From: Rhodothermaceae bacterium bin80
GTDB lineage: Bacteria; Bacteroidota; Rhodothermia; Rhodothermales; Bin80
Direction of reading: 5' to 3'
Length of the DNA: 42,481 bases
Assembly (NCBI GenBank): GCA_002238805.1
Contig: MPNB01000027.1
Coordinates: 1-42,481 of the forward strand
In this document: piece after piece, positions 1-7,623 of the stretch
Position numbering within the stretch: the first letter of the stretch is position 1
How the letters are laid out: every line of letters starts with the position of its first letter
Made by a program: the position numbers and the translations under genes
The notes under the pieces: generated by a model
Database searches by the model: none
What the model saw: the letters and a program-made list of their open reading frames with translations, nothing else
Told to the model about the DNA's origin: nothing

Positions 1-186
1 AAGAACCGAATACGAGGCCTACCCGATCGGACGAGCGCGCCGGTTATCGCGAAGTCCGGGCCATCTATACGTCGGGGTGGTGCATTCGGCAGGTGTGCAA
101 GGAAGGCGGTTCATCTTACCCTGGGAGGCCTGTGCGGTGTCCAGCAAAACTGGACTGCGCTTGTCGTAAGGCAAGTGATCACGGCA

Positions 187-285
187 CAGGAGTCAGATGA
201 GGGCATAGTAGCGATGAAAGCGGCGAACAAGGGGCGACCTGCGGAGCTGCCGGAGCGAAGGCCCTCACCCGAGGGGAAGCTGTGA
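187..285 (+). pseudogene. N-terminal remnant of a group II intron-encoded protein
   Basis: The frame reads QESDEGIVAMKAANKGRP and then stops with TGA after about 33 codons. The pattern ESDE-IV--K--NKG followed by a charged, Pro-rich stretch is one I associate with the leader of group II intron reverse transcriptase/maturase proteins. No reverse transcriptase domain follows before domain V at 388, so almost the entire protein has been deleted. The identification rests on motif memory only and is tentative. Confidence 0.4.
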
Positions 286-387
286 GCATCCCACACATAC
301 CATACACAGAGATGGATAAGTGTGTAAAAGGGGATCAAGCAGCTACGGCAGCAATGCCGTCACGCATGGGAGTGCAACCCAAGGGAG

Positions 388-420
388 GAGCCGGATGCGT
401 TAACGCGCACATCCGGATCT
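388..420 (+). ncRNA. group II intron domain V-like hairpin (degenerate)
   Basis: The segment starts GAGCCGGATGCG and ends CATCCGGATCT. This matches the usual domain V form, in which GAGCCGNA pairs with a downstream NACGGUUC and encloses a short upper stem with a two-base bulge. Here the third base pair of the lower stem, normally a G-U wobble in the catalytic AGC triad, would be G opposite A, so the ribozyme is probably inactive. The loop is UUAA-like and not a GNRA tetraloop. Confidence 0.5.
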
Positions 421-433
421 GTCCGGGGGGCCC

Positions 434-462
434 GGGGAAACCCGCATAAGCGCTAACTTGTT
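434..462 (+). repeat. IS4 left end: 11-bp target duplication plus 18-bp inverted repeat
   Basis: GGGGAAACCCG at 434-444 is repeated exactly at 4146-4156. The next 18 bases, CATAAGCGCTAACTTGTT at 445-462, are the exact reverse complement of 4128-4145. An 11-bp direct repeat outside perfect terminal repeats is as expected for IS4-family transposition (10-13 bp). Confidence 0.9.
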
Positions 463-515
463 ATCAATAATTGTTGTAGTTTCCCTGAATCAAAGGAACT
501 TGATCAGGATTTTTT

Positions 516-658
516 ATGAAGCGAACCGTTACGACGGCTCCGATTAGTGAGGACTGGAGTGTATTGCTTTCGTTTCTGCCCGAGAATTGGAAGGATTTAG
601 CAGCGGATACGGGCGCATTGCGTGGACTTCGTAAGGATAAGTCTCCGGAGATGCTTCT
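516..658 (+). pseudogene. IS4 transposase, N-terminal fragment
   Basis: ATG at 516 opens a frame containing LSFLPENWKDLAADTGALRG, the typical start of IS4-family transposases (LLP..W..LA...GALR). It runs in frame to codon 47 and is then cut by the IS1634-family element at 659. Joining base 658 to 2999 gives EMLLRTLLIHLGCGHSLRET with no frame change, which is exactly what the family requires. The interruption is therefore recent, and clean excision would repair it. Confidence 0.85.
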
Positions 659-675
659 CCCAACTTCACATTTTG
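659..675 (+). repeat. IS1634 left inverted repeat, preceded by TSD TTCT (655-658)
   Basis: CCCAACTTCACATTTTG is the perfect reverse complement of 2978-2994. TTCT at 655-658 recurs at 2995-2998, giving a 4-bp target duplication. Confidence 0.9.
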
Positions 676-897
676 TAGTGACAAAAAAATACGGATTTCT
701 TCCATTCCCGTTTTGGGAGCATTTTTTTGTGACCGCCTATGTTTGGGATTGACTGGAGTTGGTTTAGGGTGGTTTCATCTCTTGTTTTTTCTGCTGATGG
801 AAGGCCGTATTTGTCTCCACCCCTCCCGACCGGATGCAGAGATCGCACCTCCATATGGAGTTCATTCTTTCCCCTGCCCTAAACGACTTCATCCCAT

Positions 898-2769
898 TCA
901 TGAGTCGGGTGGCTTTTGGGGCGTTTTCGATTCATCGGAGAGGAGTTCTTTGGTTCGGGTCGCATCGGGGTCATAGCTGAATCCCAGGATTTCGAAGACC
1001 CGCTCCAACAACGGCGTGAGGTTCTGATCTACATTCAGGACCAACGCGCGCGTTTGGCTCATGGGTAACTTGGTGGTCACCCGTTTGATCTCGTTGAGTT
1101 CGTTGCGGATTGTATTCCAGCTGTCATGGATTCCGTCTTTCTTGAGTTTGGTGCGAACCAGCTGAGCCACATGATAGGCCAATACAGTGATGAATAAATG
1201 TCCTTCAATCCGTTTATCGTTACTGTGATAGATTGGCCGTAAACCCAGATCCGATTTCATCACCCGGAAGGTATTCTCAATCTCGGTGAGCCGCCAGTAG
1301 GTGCGGGCCACTTTTTCCAGCGACCAGTCAATATGGCTGGTGCGCAGCACATATCCTCCTGCAGCCAGAAGCCGGTCTTCATGCACTTCACGCTTGGTAA
1401 AGCGCACACTCTCGGCATGTTTGGTTCCCTTTTTTTTCGTGACCGTCACCTCATAGGTATGGCTCACCTTCTTGTGCTCTTCTTTCAGTCGACCGGTTTT
1501 TACGAGCACCTTCTCATAATTTTTCAGATACTTGGGTTTGGAGAGTCCTTCATGGAGCTTGGTGAGCGCCGCTTCATACTTTGCACATTTCGATGCAAGG
1601 ATCTGCTCCTCGGTGGCCTGTCGGGCTTCACTGTGTACATACACGAATCGCTCCTGATCTTTGATCTCATGCTCTTCGGGTTCCGGTTCACGCTCTTGCA
1701 GTTCGGGTAACTCCCACGCTTTGATTTTCACCCCACCCGCCGTCTCAAACGCCTGCTCCGGCTCCTGGATGGGCACCGCAGGGGCGTTGGTCCGCCGAAC
1801 ACAGATCCAATCCAGCTCCTTCTCTTTCAAGTACGCAATATTCTCCTCGGTCGCAATGCCCGCATCCATGATGACCGTGGGCGTTTCATCCTTCAACTTC
1901 TCAATGGCTTGCCTGAGCGTCCCGGGCTCCCCCACATTGCCAGGTAAAATCTCCACATTGCGCGGAAAGCCTGATGCGTCCAAGGTTAAGGCCAGTGTGA
2001 CCAGAGGACAATCATCCCGCTTCTGCTTACTGCGTCCATACCGTAACAGCGCTCCCTTTACCTGACCATGGTAAAACGCGTTGGTCAAGTCATAAAAGAT
2101 GATGGTCTCATCACCGTCAAACAACTCCTTCGTGGTCCCATAAAGCCGATCCATAATCTCGTGACGATGTTTGGATAACCAATCCGAGGTATCATACAAT
2201 GTATTGAGACATGGCAGCTTTGTGTTGAGGATCTCCATGATACTGGAGGTGTAGCTCATCCAGTGATGGGTGGCCCGTTCACTGCCTGGACGCAGCATGC
2301 GCCCGACAATCACCGCACAGGCAAGTTGGACATGATTTTCAGGGAGATTGAGCTGCCGTAGGATTTCGGGGAGTTTCAGCTGTTGGATCGCTTCCATGGC
2401 CAGACGCTCGCCCGCCACCGTACGGGAGTTGACATGTTCGACCTGATCGGGAAAAATCTTGACCGACTCTACCGGGGGTTTGGCATGGATGTTAAAGCCC
2501 TGGTCCAGCAGTCGCCTGGCGGTGTCGTCCACGGCATTCTGAAAGTCGGGGTCCTTTTTCTCAAAGACAATGGCGGGTTGTCCTTTGAGCCGGGCCACCA
2601 CCTCTCGGATCAGTTCGGGCCAATCGGGTTTGGGGACTGGAAACTCCTGTCCGAGATTGAGGAGGGTTTTATGTCGAGAGACTCCTTTGATGCGTTGGGA
2701 TTGCAGCAGCAGAACGCTGCGGCGTTCTTCCCCGTTTTTGCGGATGTAGTGGTTGGCTCGGATGAACAT
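898..2769 (-). CDS. IS1634-family (IS4 superfamily) transposase
   Basis: A 623-residue DDE transposase that would cut and paste its own element. The start at 2769 gives MFIRANHYIRKNGEE, matching the start of the relative at 41681 (MFIRTRSRRLKNGK); an upstream ATG at 2826 adds 19 unconserved residues. Visible core blocks are FYDLTNAFYHGQVKG (first Asp), VIMDAGIATEENIAYL (second Asp) and ENTFRVMKSDLGLRPIYH (Glu), followed by the helical HLFITVLAYHVAQL tail. Length is normal for the family. It lies alone between the inverted repeats, and a strong hairpin upstream (2905-2929) probably insulates it from outside transcription. No frameshift or internal stop is seen. Confidence 0.92.
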   Translation of the reverse strand: MFIRANHYIRKNGEERRSVLLLQSQRIKGVSRHKTLLNLGQEFPVPKPDWPELIREVVARLKGQPAIVFEKKDPDFQNAVDDTARRLLDQGFNIHAKPPVESVKIFPDQVEHVNSRTVAGERLAMEAIQQLKLPEILRQLNLPENHVQLACAVIVGRMLRPGSERATHHWMSYTSSIMEILNTKLPCLNTLYDTSDWLSKHRHEIMDRLYGTTKELFDGDETIIFYDLTNAFYHGQVKGALLRYGRSKQKRDDCPLVTLALTLDASGFPRNVEILPGNVGEPGTLRQAIEKLKDETPTVIMDAGIATEENIAYLKEKELDWICVRRTNAPAVPIQEPEQAFETAGGVKIKAWELPELQEREPEPEEHEIKDQERFVYVHSEARQATEEQILASKCAKYEAALTKLHEGLSKPKYLKNYEKVLVKTGRLKEEHKKVSHTYEVTVTKKKGTKHAESVRFTKREVHEDRLLAAGGYVLRTSHIDWSLEKVARTYWRLTEIENTFRVMKSDLGLRPIYHSNDKRIEGHLFITVLAYHVAQLVRTKLKKDGIHDSWNTIRNELNEIKRVTTKLPMSQTRALVLNVDQNLTPLLERVFEILGFSYDPDATRTKELLSDESKTPQKPPDS

Positions 2770-2904
2770 ACTGGGCGATGGAATGGTGTCGGGGATGGAA
2801 CGAGGTTGGTTCCCGGGAGTTCCCAATCACTAAAATAATCACTACAATGAGGTTTTTGACCCAAAACCACGCAAAATTGGGCCAAAAAGGGAGAAAATGA
2901 GCAA

Positions 2905-2929
2905 AAAACGGCCGAAAATTGGCCGTTTT
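2905..2929 (-). terminator. hairpin upstream of the IS1634 transposase, terminator-like on minus strand
   Basis: AAAACGGCC (2905-2913) pairs perfectly with GGCCGTTTT (2921-2929) around a 7-nt loop. Read on the minus strand, the stem is followed by a run of six T. It lies between the IS end and the transposase start and so could block read-through from flanking DNA, as is common in insertion sequences. Confidence 0.5.
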
Positions 2930-2977
2930 GAATGAAAAGAAGGCTAAATTGGCCCCGGAATTAGTAACTTATCAGAG

Positions 2978-2994
2978 CAAAATGTGAAGTTGGG
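2978..2994 (-). repeat. IS1634 right inverted repeat, followed by TSD TTCT (2995-2998)
   Basis: CAAAATGTGAAGTTGGG is the exact reverse complement of 659-675. It is the transposase-proximal end of the element. Confidence 0.9.
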
Positions 2995-2998
2995 TTCT

Positions 2999-4137
2999 GC
3001 GAACCCTGCTCATCCACTTGGGATGTGGGCATTCCCTACGTGAAACCGTTGTACGGGCTCGTCAGGCAAATCTGGCCGAGCTATCTGATGTAGCGTTGCT
3101 CAAGCGTCTACGCAAATCTCGGGACTGGCTTTATGCCCTCTGTAAGGCACTATTTGAGGAACATGGGATCATCACCTCCGGTGATCCGAAGCATCAAGTA
3201 CGTGCGTTTGATGCCACGGTGGTCTGCGAGCCTGGACGAACCGGGTCGCAGTGGCGAATACATTATAGCGTTGCCCTCCCTTCCTTTGGGTGCGATTTCT
3301 TCAAACTCACTCCGACCAAGGGAAAGGGAACCGGCGAATCATTTAAGCAATTTCCGATTCATTCTGGGGATTATATTCTGGCAGACCGCGTCTATGCAAC
3401 GGCCAGTGGCGTGCAATACGTGACGAGGTCTGGTGGGTATGTCACTGTTCGTGTGAATACGGGTACGCTTCGTTTCAATACGAATCCCGACACCTCCTTT
3501 GATCTGTTGCGTGCGGTGGAGTCAATAACCCGCATCGGTGCGATTGGGGAATGGGAGGTGTCCGTCGGGTCGGATCCTCCGGTACCTGGACGTGTTTGTG
3601 TACTTCGAAAAACAGAGGAAGCGGCCCAGAAGGCCCGTAAGAAAATTCGCAAGGACGCCCAAAACCATGGGACAAAGCCCTTGGAACAAACGCTACGCTT
3701 TGCACGCTATGTAATTGTATTTACCACTTTCCCGGCAGATCAATTTTCTGCATCGCAAGTACTTGATTGGTATCGGCTGCGGTGGCAGGTTGAACTCGTA
3801 TTCAAACGATTCAAATCGTTGGCGCAATTTGGCCATCTACCGAAATATGACCAAGAGAGTGCGAAGGCCTGGCTCTATGGAAAGCTTCTTGTGGCACTGC
3901 TCACGGAAAAAATCGTTCGTCATGCGCGAACTTTTTCCCCCTGGGGCTACCGCATTCCAGAAGAGTCCTTGGAAAGACTTCAAGTTCGCCTTGAATCAGG
4001 TGATTCGGGCGATTGAGCCCCCCTGTGGCCTGGAGGCCATGATCCAAGACTGGGAAGCGATCTCGAATGGACTCAAAGAATCTACCCGTAAAAGAAAGGT
4101 CCAGATCGAAAAATATTTTTCCAAACAAACAAGTTAG
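2999..4137 (+). pseudogene. IS4 transposase, main C-terminal part, frameshifted
   Basis: This continues the frame of 516-658. Recognisable family blocks are HSLRETVVRARQANLAELSD, VALLKRLRKSRDWL, the first Asp block VRAFDATVVCEPGR, the second Asp block GDYILADRVYAT, and the Glu block DWYRLRWQVELVFKRFKSL. The reading frame passes ARTFSPWGY and then runs into unrelated sequence to a stop at 4016. The expected tail (SPWKDFKFALNQVIRAIEPP, ending KYFSKQTS) is in the next frame and ends at 4137, overlapping the right inverted repeat. A 1-nt gain or 2-nt loss near 3945-3960 explains this. The gene is thus broken twice. Confidence 0.85.
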
Positions 4138-4156
4138 CGCTTATGGGGGAAACCCG
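4128..4156 (-). repeat. IS4 right inverted repeat plus second copy of the 11-bp TSD
   Basis: 4128-4145 is the reverse complement of 445-462, and GGGGAAACCCG at 4146-4156 repeats 434-444. Removing the IS4 and one TSD copy rejoins CCGGG-GAAA-CCCGG, a perfect GAAA tetraloop hairpin expected for intron domain VI. Confidence 0.9.
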
Positions 4157-4164
4157 GTCCCTAC

Positions 4165-4370
4165 CGGTCTACCGCTATACCCTGCGATCAACCATTGTCA
4201 CCAGTCAGTACCCCATAGACAAATGGCATCAGACCATGGAAAATCCCACATTAGCCGACGCAATCCTGGACCGACTGGTCAACAATGCCCACAGAATTCA
4301 ACTGATCGGTGACTCCATGCGCAAGGTCCAAGGTGAACAAGAATTGATCATCGAATCCACCAAATCATGA
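4165..4370 (+). pseudogene. istB: IS21-family helper ATPase IstB, C-terminal fragment
   Basis: The frame reads RSTIVTSQYPIDKWHQTMEN and DAILDRLVNNAHRIQL, the strongly conserved IstB tail (sensor region of the AAA+ ATPase that assists IstA transposition), and ends at TGA 4368. The Walker motifs and all upstream sequence are missing; the fragment starts at the 3' splice junction of the group II intron relic. It lies 90 bp from the IS21 right end, the normal spacing. Confidence 0.82.
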
Positions 4371-4392
4371 AAGTCAGTTTAGCAACATATAG

Positions 4393-4456
4393 GTGGCCAC
4401 TTCGCTCGGAATGGTGGCCCACATGGCTCGGAATCAGTGGCCCACATGGTCGGAAT
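4393..4456 (+). repeat. three tandem IS21 terminal repeats
   Basis: Three degenerate copies of about 20-22 bp share the form GTGGCCCACATG-n-CGGAAT: 4393-4412, 4413-4434 and 4435-4456. Such stacked repeats are transposase binding sites at IS21-family ends. Confidence 0.75.
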
Positions 4457-4461
4457 ACACA

Positions 4462-4907
4462 ACAGCAAGGATAAGCAGATTGAAGCCCATCTGTTTCTGT
4501 CCATTCTTGCCTTTCATGTCGTGCATTTGATTCGAAGCAAGTTGGGTGCAAAACAGATCCACAAGAACTGGGCCACCCTCAAGGTCAAACTTAGCGAGCA
4601 CCTGCGCGTGACGACCGTTGTCTCTCAGAATAAGACGCACGGTATCCTGCTCAAACAAGACCAGGATCTCAAGCCATTCCAGCGTCAGATATTCAAGGCA
4701 ATGGGGCTCAAACCAGAACAAAATACGCAGCGAGTCAAGGTCAAACGCCCAAAAAAGAAGTCGCCGAAATGTAAAAACACGACCGAAAATAACTCTTTTT
4801 CGAACCTCCTAAAAATAGCACACGGATTCTCAGCAAAAAAATCCACTACAATGTCGAACTTGCGTAATGTCGTCAATCAACCATCGCTTTCTTCGACAGG
4901 TACGTAA
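4462..4907 (+). pseudogene. IS1634-family transposase, C-terminal remnant
   Basis: The frame begins HNSKDKQIEAHLFLSILAFH, aligning with HSNDKRIEGHLFITVLAYH of the intact copy at 898-2769, and continues through LRVTTVVSQNK and FKAMGLKP. Everything upstream, including all catalytic residues, was removed by the IS21 element. The right terminal repeat is degenerate but recognisable (CACTACAATGTCGAACTTG, ending about 4863), and the frame runs past it to a stop at 4905-4907. It is an old dead copy and the innermost host layer of the nested cluster. The stretch after 4873 overlaps the neighbouring minus-strand gene and is chance read-through. Confidence 0.75.
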
Positions 4908-5955
4908 CTACGGCCGCTGCCACATGTACAGCCAGTTCAGCTTCCTCTGCGCGAGGATTTTTACCTTCGGTTCTGTGTCGCCCATATTGGGAAGCGTATC
5001 CCCAAAGTTTCCTCACGGCACTGTCCAGAGGCGGTGGTATGGTTCCCTTGTGGCGGTCTATCAGCTTACCCAGCGTTGCACCATTTTCTCCACATACACT
5101 TTGCATCACACATTCCACTGCATTGTACGCGTGGGCAAGAGCACCTGATAGCTTAGGCACCGGTCGGTGCGACAAGTCTCCAATGGCTTCTAGGAACTCC
5201 TCGCCTCCTGTTTTCAGGTCGGCATGTTCCAATTGTTCCAGTGCTGCCTGGGCGATGACTTGGAACGGCTCTTCCCCACGATGAGTAATCTTACCGGCAA
5301 CAAGCTGCCAACCGATACCCTCTTGCCGAAACACTGTATTGATCTTTTTCTCAAAGTGCTCTCGCCCATCAGGGGCCAAGTCTTCGTAGATAGCTTCAAT
5401 GACGTTGTAGACATCATGCCAAACACATTCGGCGAGAAGATTCCGACTCTCTGCAATCATTCCCTCATTGTTTCCTGTGCGGAAATTTGGTGCCACACAC
5501 AGACATCTGCAAACGGTCTCTCGCACATCCCTAGGCGCCATGCCGGCACCGTATGCGATGTCCACAATCTTGGATCTAAGTTCGGGTGGTGCAGTGGTTC
5601 GATGAACTATTTCACGCTCCGTCTCAAAACCAAATCGACTAGAGAAATCCGCTATTGATTCAGACAGGGCGTCCTCAATGGCTGGAACGAGAGCTCTAAG
5701 TTTTGCCATAGCCTCGGATGTGGGCGTGAGATCGTTGAGCTCCACATCCACATTGATCTCGCTCAACCGTGTAATGATATCGCGGGGAAGAATGGAGGCC
5801 GCCAATTCTCGGAGTTCGATGACCCTGTCGCGAGTGATCAGTCCATAAGCGTAGATCGAATCACCATCATCAAAAGATACGTGAGGAGGGTTCTCTTTGA
5901 TATCGCGGATAATTTTGTTCAGCTTTTTCCTCTGTTCCGAATTGTTGTCAGGCAT
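4873..5955 (-). CDS. hypothetical helical protein with HEPN/AbiJ-like C-terminus
   Basis: A 360-residue, charged, mostly helical soluble protein with no signal peptide or membrane segment. The C-terminal 100 residues read AHAYNAVECVMQSV, then ATLGKLIDRH, then LWGYASQYGRHRTEG and EEAELAVHVAAAVVTYLSKK. This layout (helical pair, RH near the end of a loop, terminal helix) recalls the HEPN-type tails of abortive-infection AbiJ-like proteins that sense or cut RNA. The N-terminal two thirds are not recognised. The gene stands alone and its 3' end lies ten bases from the end of a decayed insertion sequence, a setting common for defence genes. The family assignment is inference; a plain hypothetical protein is the conservative name. 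Start at 5955 chosen as the first ATG of an open frame. Confidence 0.7.
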   Translation of the reverse strand: MPDNNSEQRKKLNKIIRDIKENPPHVSFDDGDSIYAYGLITRDRVIELRELAASILPRDIITRLSEINVDVELNDLTPTSEAMAKLRALVPAIEDALSESIADFSSRFGFETEREIVHRTTAPPELRSKIVDIAYGAGMAPRDVRETVCRCLCVAPNFRTGNNEGMIAESRNLLAECVWHDVYNVIEAIYEDLAPDGREHFEKKINTVFRQEGIGWQLVAGKITHRGEEPFQVIAQAALEQLEHADLKTGGEEFLEAIGDLSHRPVPKLSGALAHAYNAVECVMQSVCGENGATLGKLIDRHKGTIPPPLDSAVRKLWGYASQYGRHRTEGKNPRAEEAELAVHVAAAVVTYLSKKAMVD

Positions 5956-6455
5956 CTCTACTCAAGTTTGTCCGTGCAACAAGATTAAGAAATAAAGAAC
6001 TTTCCTAACCCCCCCATTTTTCGAGGGCTATGGACATCAGAAATTTACTGGATATGTCTGTGCTGATTTAAGGGGGACTCTCTATCATTTCTTTGGCAAA
6101 AATTTCGCAATGGTCGGAGGATTGTTCCATGCTGTGGCATGTCCGGGATTGTGCGAACTCAGAGAGCAATATTCACATTGATTGCGGTTTCGGAATGTTG
6201 AAGCCTGTGGCTCCTCTACAAAAGAAAGGGGCTTGCGTCGCTAAGTGCAATCCTGCACAGTCTCTCCCCGTAGGGCCGCGCTCTGAGAGCACATATTCCG
6301 ACGAGTCTGTCGCCGAATCTATTTGTCTGTTTCGGTTCTGCAACGATAGAGCAAAAACCCACCCGTGCAGGCAATCTTTGTCAGAACCGTTTACAATTAG
6401 CTGTTACCTGCAGGTATTGGTGAGGTACACAGCGGTGGATATATGAAAGGCATGT
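5956..6455. other. 500-bp intergenic region upstream of the fibre operon
   Basis: Divergent gap between the HEPN-like gene and the 13-gene operon. A 117-codon open stretch at 6093-6446 has no recognisable motif, unusual Cys/Ser/His content and no coding signature, so I treat it as non-coding. Promoters for both flanking units should be here. AT-richer stretches near 6385-6410 could hold one, but I cannot fix a -33/-7 pair with confidence. Confidence 0.4.
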
Positions 6456-6962
6456 ATGTCAACCAAATACCTCTATTACGGTGCAGGCACACTGGCGTTG
6501 GTTCTGGTGCTTGTTTTCTGGGTACGCTCAACGAAGCCTGTATCCGGGGAGCTCTATCGACGGGCTGCACATGATTCGTCCATGGTTGCTCAGGTGATCC
6601 TGAGCGACAGTGCTTCCAGTCCTCTCGCGCGGCGGCTGGTAACGGATCTGCTAATGCGTGAGCTGCTTGTCCGTATAGACAGGATCGGCCGCTGCAAAGC
6701 AATCATGGAATACTATGATGCCGTGAACCAGCGCCTCCAGGCAAGCACCGACCTGCTCGAACAGGCCTTTCTGGCAGCACGACCTGTACAACTATACAGT
6801 GACGATGAGGCACGCTGCTTCGCGTATTCGATCACGTATCGCATACCGCTACCTGAACCGATGACCTACCGGCAGCAGGTGCTTACCAAAGTGCCACTCC
6901 AACTGACCATCATCCACCCGATGAGGGACTTCAAATACTTCAAACGTGAGCAACATGACTAG
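6456..6962 (+). CDS. membrane-anchored hypothetical protein, first gene of the fibre operon
   Basis: A 168-residue protein with one N-terminal membrane segment (about residues 5-23, YLYYGAGTLALVLVLVFWV) and a periplasmic remainder with few cysteines. No family recognised. The sequence alternates helical charged segments with a short beta-looking tail (QVLTKVPLQLTII). It begins the operon that also encodes pilins, chaperone, usher and an Exb/Tol-like motor, and its stop overlaps the next gene. A role as an inner-membrane accessory of the fibre system is inferred from position only. ATG at 6456 is the first in-frame start before the hydrophobic segment. Confidence 0.75.
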   Translation: MSTKYLYYGAGTLALVLVLVFWVRSTKPVSGELYRRAAHDSSMVAQVILSDSASSPLARRLVTDLLMRELLVRIDRIGRCKAIMEYYDAVNQRLQASTDLLEQAFLAARPVQLYSDDEARCFAYSITYRIPLPEPMTYRQQVLTKVPLQLTIIHPMRDFKYFKREQHD

Positions 6963-7623
6963 AACACTGATAGGAACCCTTCTGGTATTGGGGTGCATTC
7001 GGACCGCGAATGCACAACAGTTTGATCAACTCACACGGCCCGTAGCCACGCTGTCGGACAGCGTACAGATCAGCGCAATGCTGGATGCGCTCCTGATCCC
7101 AGCCATCGGAAGGGTTGATCGCGTGGACGTTGTTGATGTGACGGCTAACGGGTTTGGTCCCAATGATCTGGTCCTGCTCTATCCCTCAATGGAAACCTAT
7201 GAGGTGGGCAGTGATGTGCCGCGCCTCCTGCAGGAATCCATGAAATCATGGGAAATAGCTGCAGATTATCGACTCGACGCAACACGGGAAGAGAGCATGC
7301 GGATTGCCGCCGATGCGCATAACCGGCAGGATGCGCGGGCTGCGCTCACAGGCGATGTACTCAGCGCTGTTGCCCGCTACTATGAGGGCGATGAGTTTGA
7401 TCTGCGCATGTCTCAGGATCCAGAGGGGGTGCGCCTGGAAATCTGGAACTATGATCCGGACGCCATACGCTACCGGTTGCCTCTGAGGCCCGTTGCCAGA
7501 GACACACTCTGGCAGGCATTCCGGTTCGCTGCGCCCGCGGTTGTTATGGCCTTCAAGGATGCTTCTGATTGTGTCCAGACGTACGCGGAGCAAGGCCGCA
7601 TCCATACACGCTCATGCGAATGA
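6955..7623 (+). CDS. secreted hypothetical protein of the fibre operon
   Basis: About 222 residues starting MTRTLIGTLLVLGCIRTANA, a signal peptide with likely cleavage after ANA. A GTG at 6946 would add three residues; ATG 6955 overlaps the upstream stop and is preferred. The mature part is acidic and mixed alpha/beta, with one late Cys pair (DCVQTYAEQGRIHTRSC) that could form a disulfide. No family recognised. Its stop codon overlaps the ATG of the next gene, so translation is probably coupled. As an exported partner of neighbouring pilins it could be a minor subunit, an anchor or an assembly factor. This is inference. Confidence 0.75.
   Translation: MTRTLIGTLLVLGCIRTANAQQFDQLTRPVATLSDSVQISAMLDALLIPAIGRVDRVDVVDVTANGFGPNDLVLLYPSMETYEVGSDVPRLLQESMKSWEIAADYRLDATREESMRIAADAHNRQDARAALTGDVLSAVARYYEGDEFDLRMSQDPEGVRLEIWNYDPDAIRYRLPLRPVARDTLWQAFRFAAPAVVMAFKDASDCVQTYAEQGRIHTRSCE

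Larger units (their letters stand above)
90..444 (+). mobile_element. degenerate group II intron, 3' portion (interrupted by the IS4 element)
   Basis: A 33-nt hairpin with the layout of intron domain V lies at 388-420. It is followed by a GC-rich hairpin fitting domain VI, whose 3' arm now lies beyond the IS4 insertion at 4146-4164, ending in CTAC. Upstream, 187-285 encodes a short peptide resembling the start of an intron-encoded reverse transcriptase, and the rest of that protein is missing. The intron is therefore a deleted, inactive relic. Its right exon junction is in the istB remnant at about 4165. The 5' boundary is not certain; a GTGTG at about 99 could be the intron start. Bases 1-89 were not assigned; one frame reads weakly like an IS256-type transposase fragment. 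Confidence 0.5.
659..2994 (-). mobile_element. IS1634-family insertion sequence, complete
   Basis: A 2,336-bp element with perfect 17-bp terminal inverted repeats and an intact minus-strand transposase gene. It inserted in the transposase gene of the IS4 element and is flanked by TTCT direct repeats. A second, partial relative begins at 41466 and a decayed third copy lies at 4462-4863, so this family has been active in this genome. Ends and gene look intact, so it may still be mobile. Confidence 0.9.
445..4145 (+). mobile_element. IS4-family insertion sequence, interrupted by an IS1634-family element
   Basis: The element is bounded by perfect 18-bp terminal inverted repeats and flanked by an 11-bp direct repeat, so both ends are defined. 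Without the inner insertion (659-2994 plus one copy of TTCT) it would be about 1.36 kb, typical of an IS4 element with a single transposase gene. It sits inside the domain VI hairpin of a group II intron relic. The transposase carries the insertion and also a frameshift near its C-terminus, so the copy should not transpose on its own. Confidence 0.88.
4165..4461 (+). mobile_element. IS21-family insertion sequence, right-end remnant
   Basis: Contains the end of istB and the multiply repeated right terminus typical of IS21 elements (4393-4456), ending in ACACA at about 4461, the CA dinucleotide expected at IS21 tips. istA and the left end are not in the window. The element landed inside an older IS1634-type transposase, whose tail continues immediately after it. 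Confidence 0.75.

Noticed and set aside
1..89. IS256-type transposase fragment (frame with RPTRSDERAGYRE)
   Set aside because: Only a dozen suggestive residues with no catalytic block, too little to annotate.
6093..6446. 117-codon open frame before the fibre operon
   Set aside because: No recognisable motif, odd composition with many Cys, Ser and His, and it fills what should be the promoter region.
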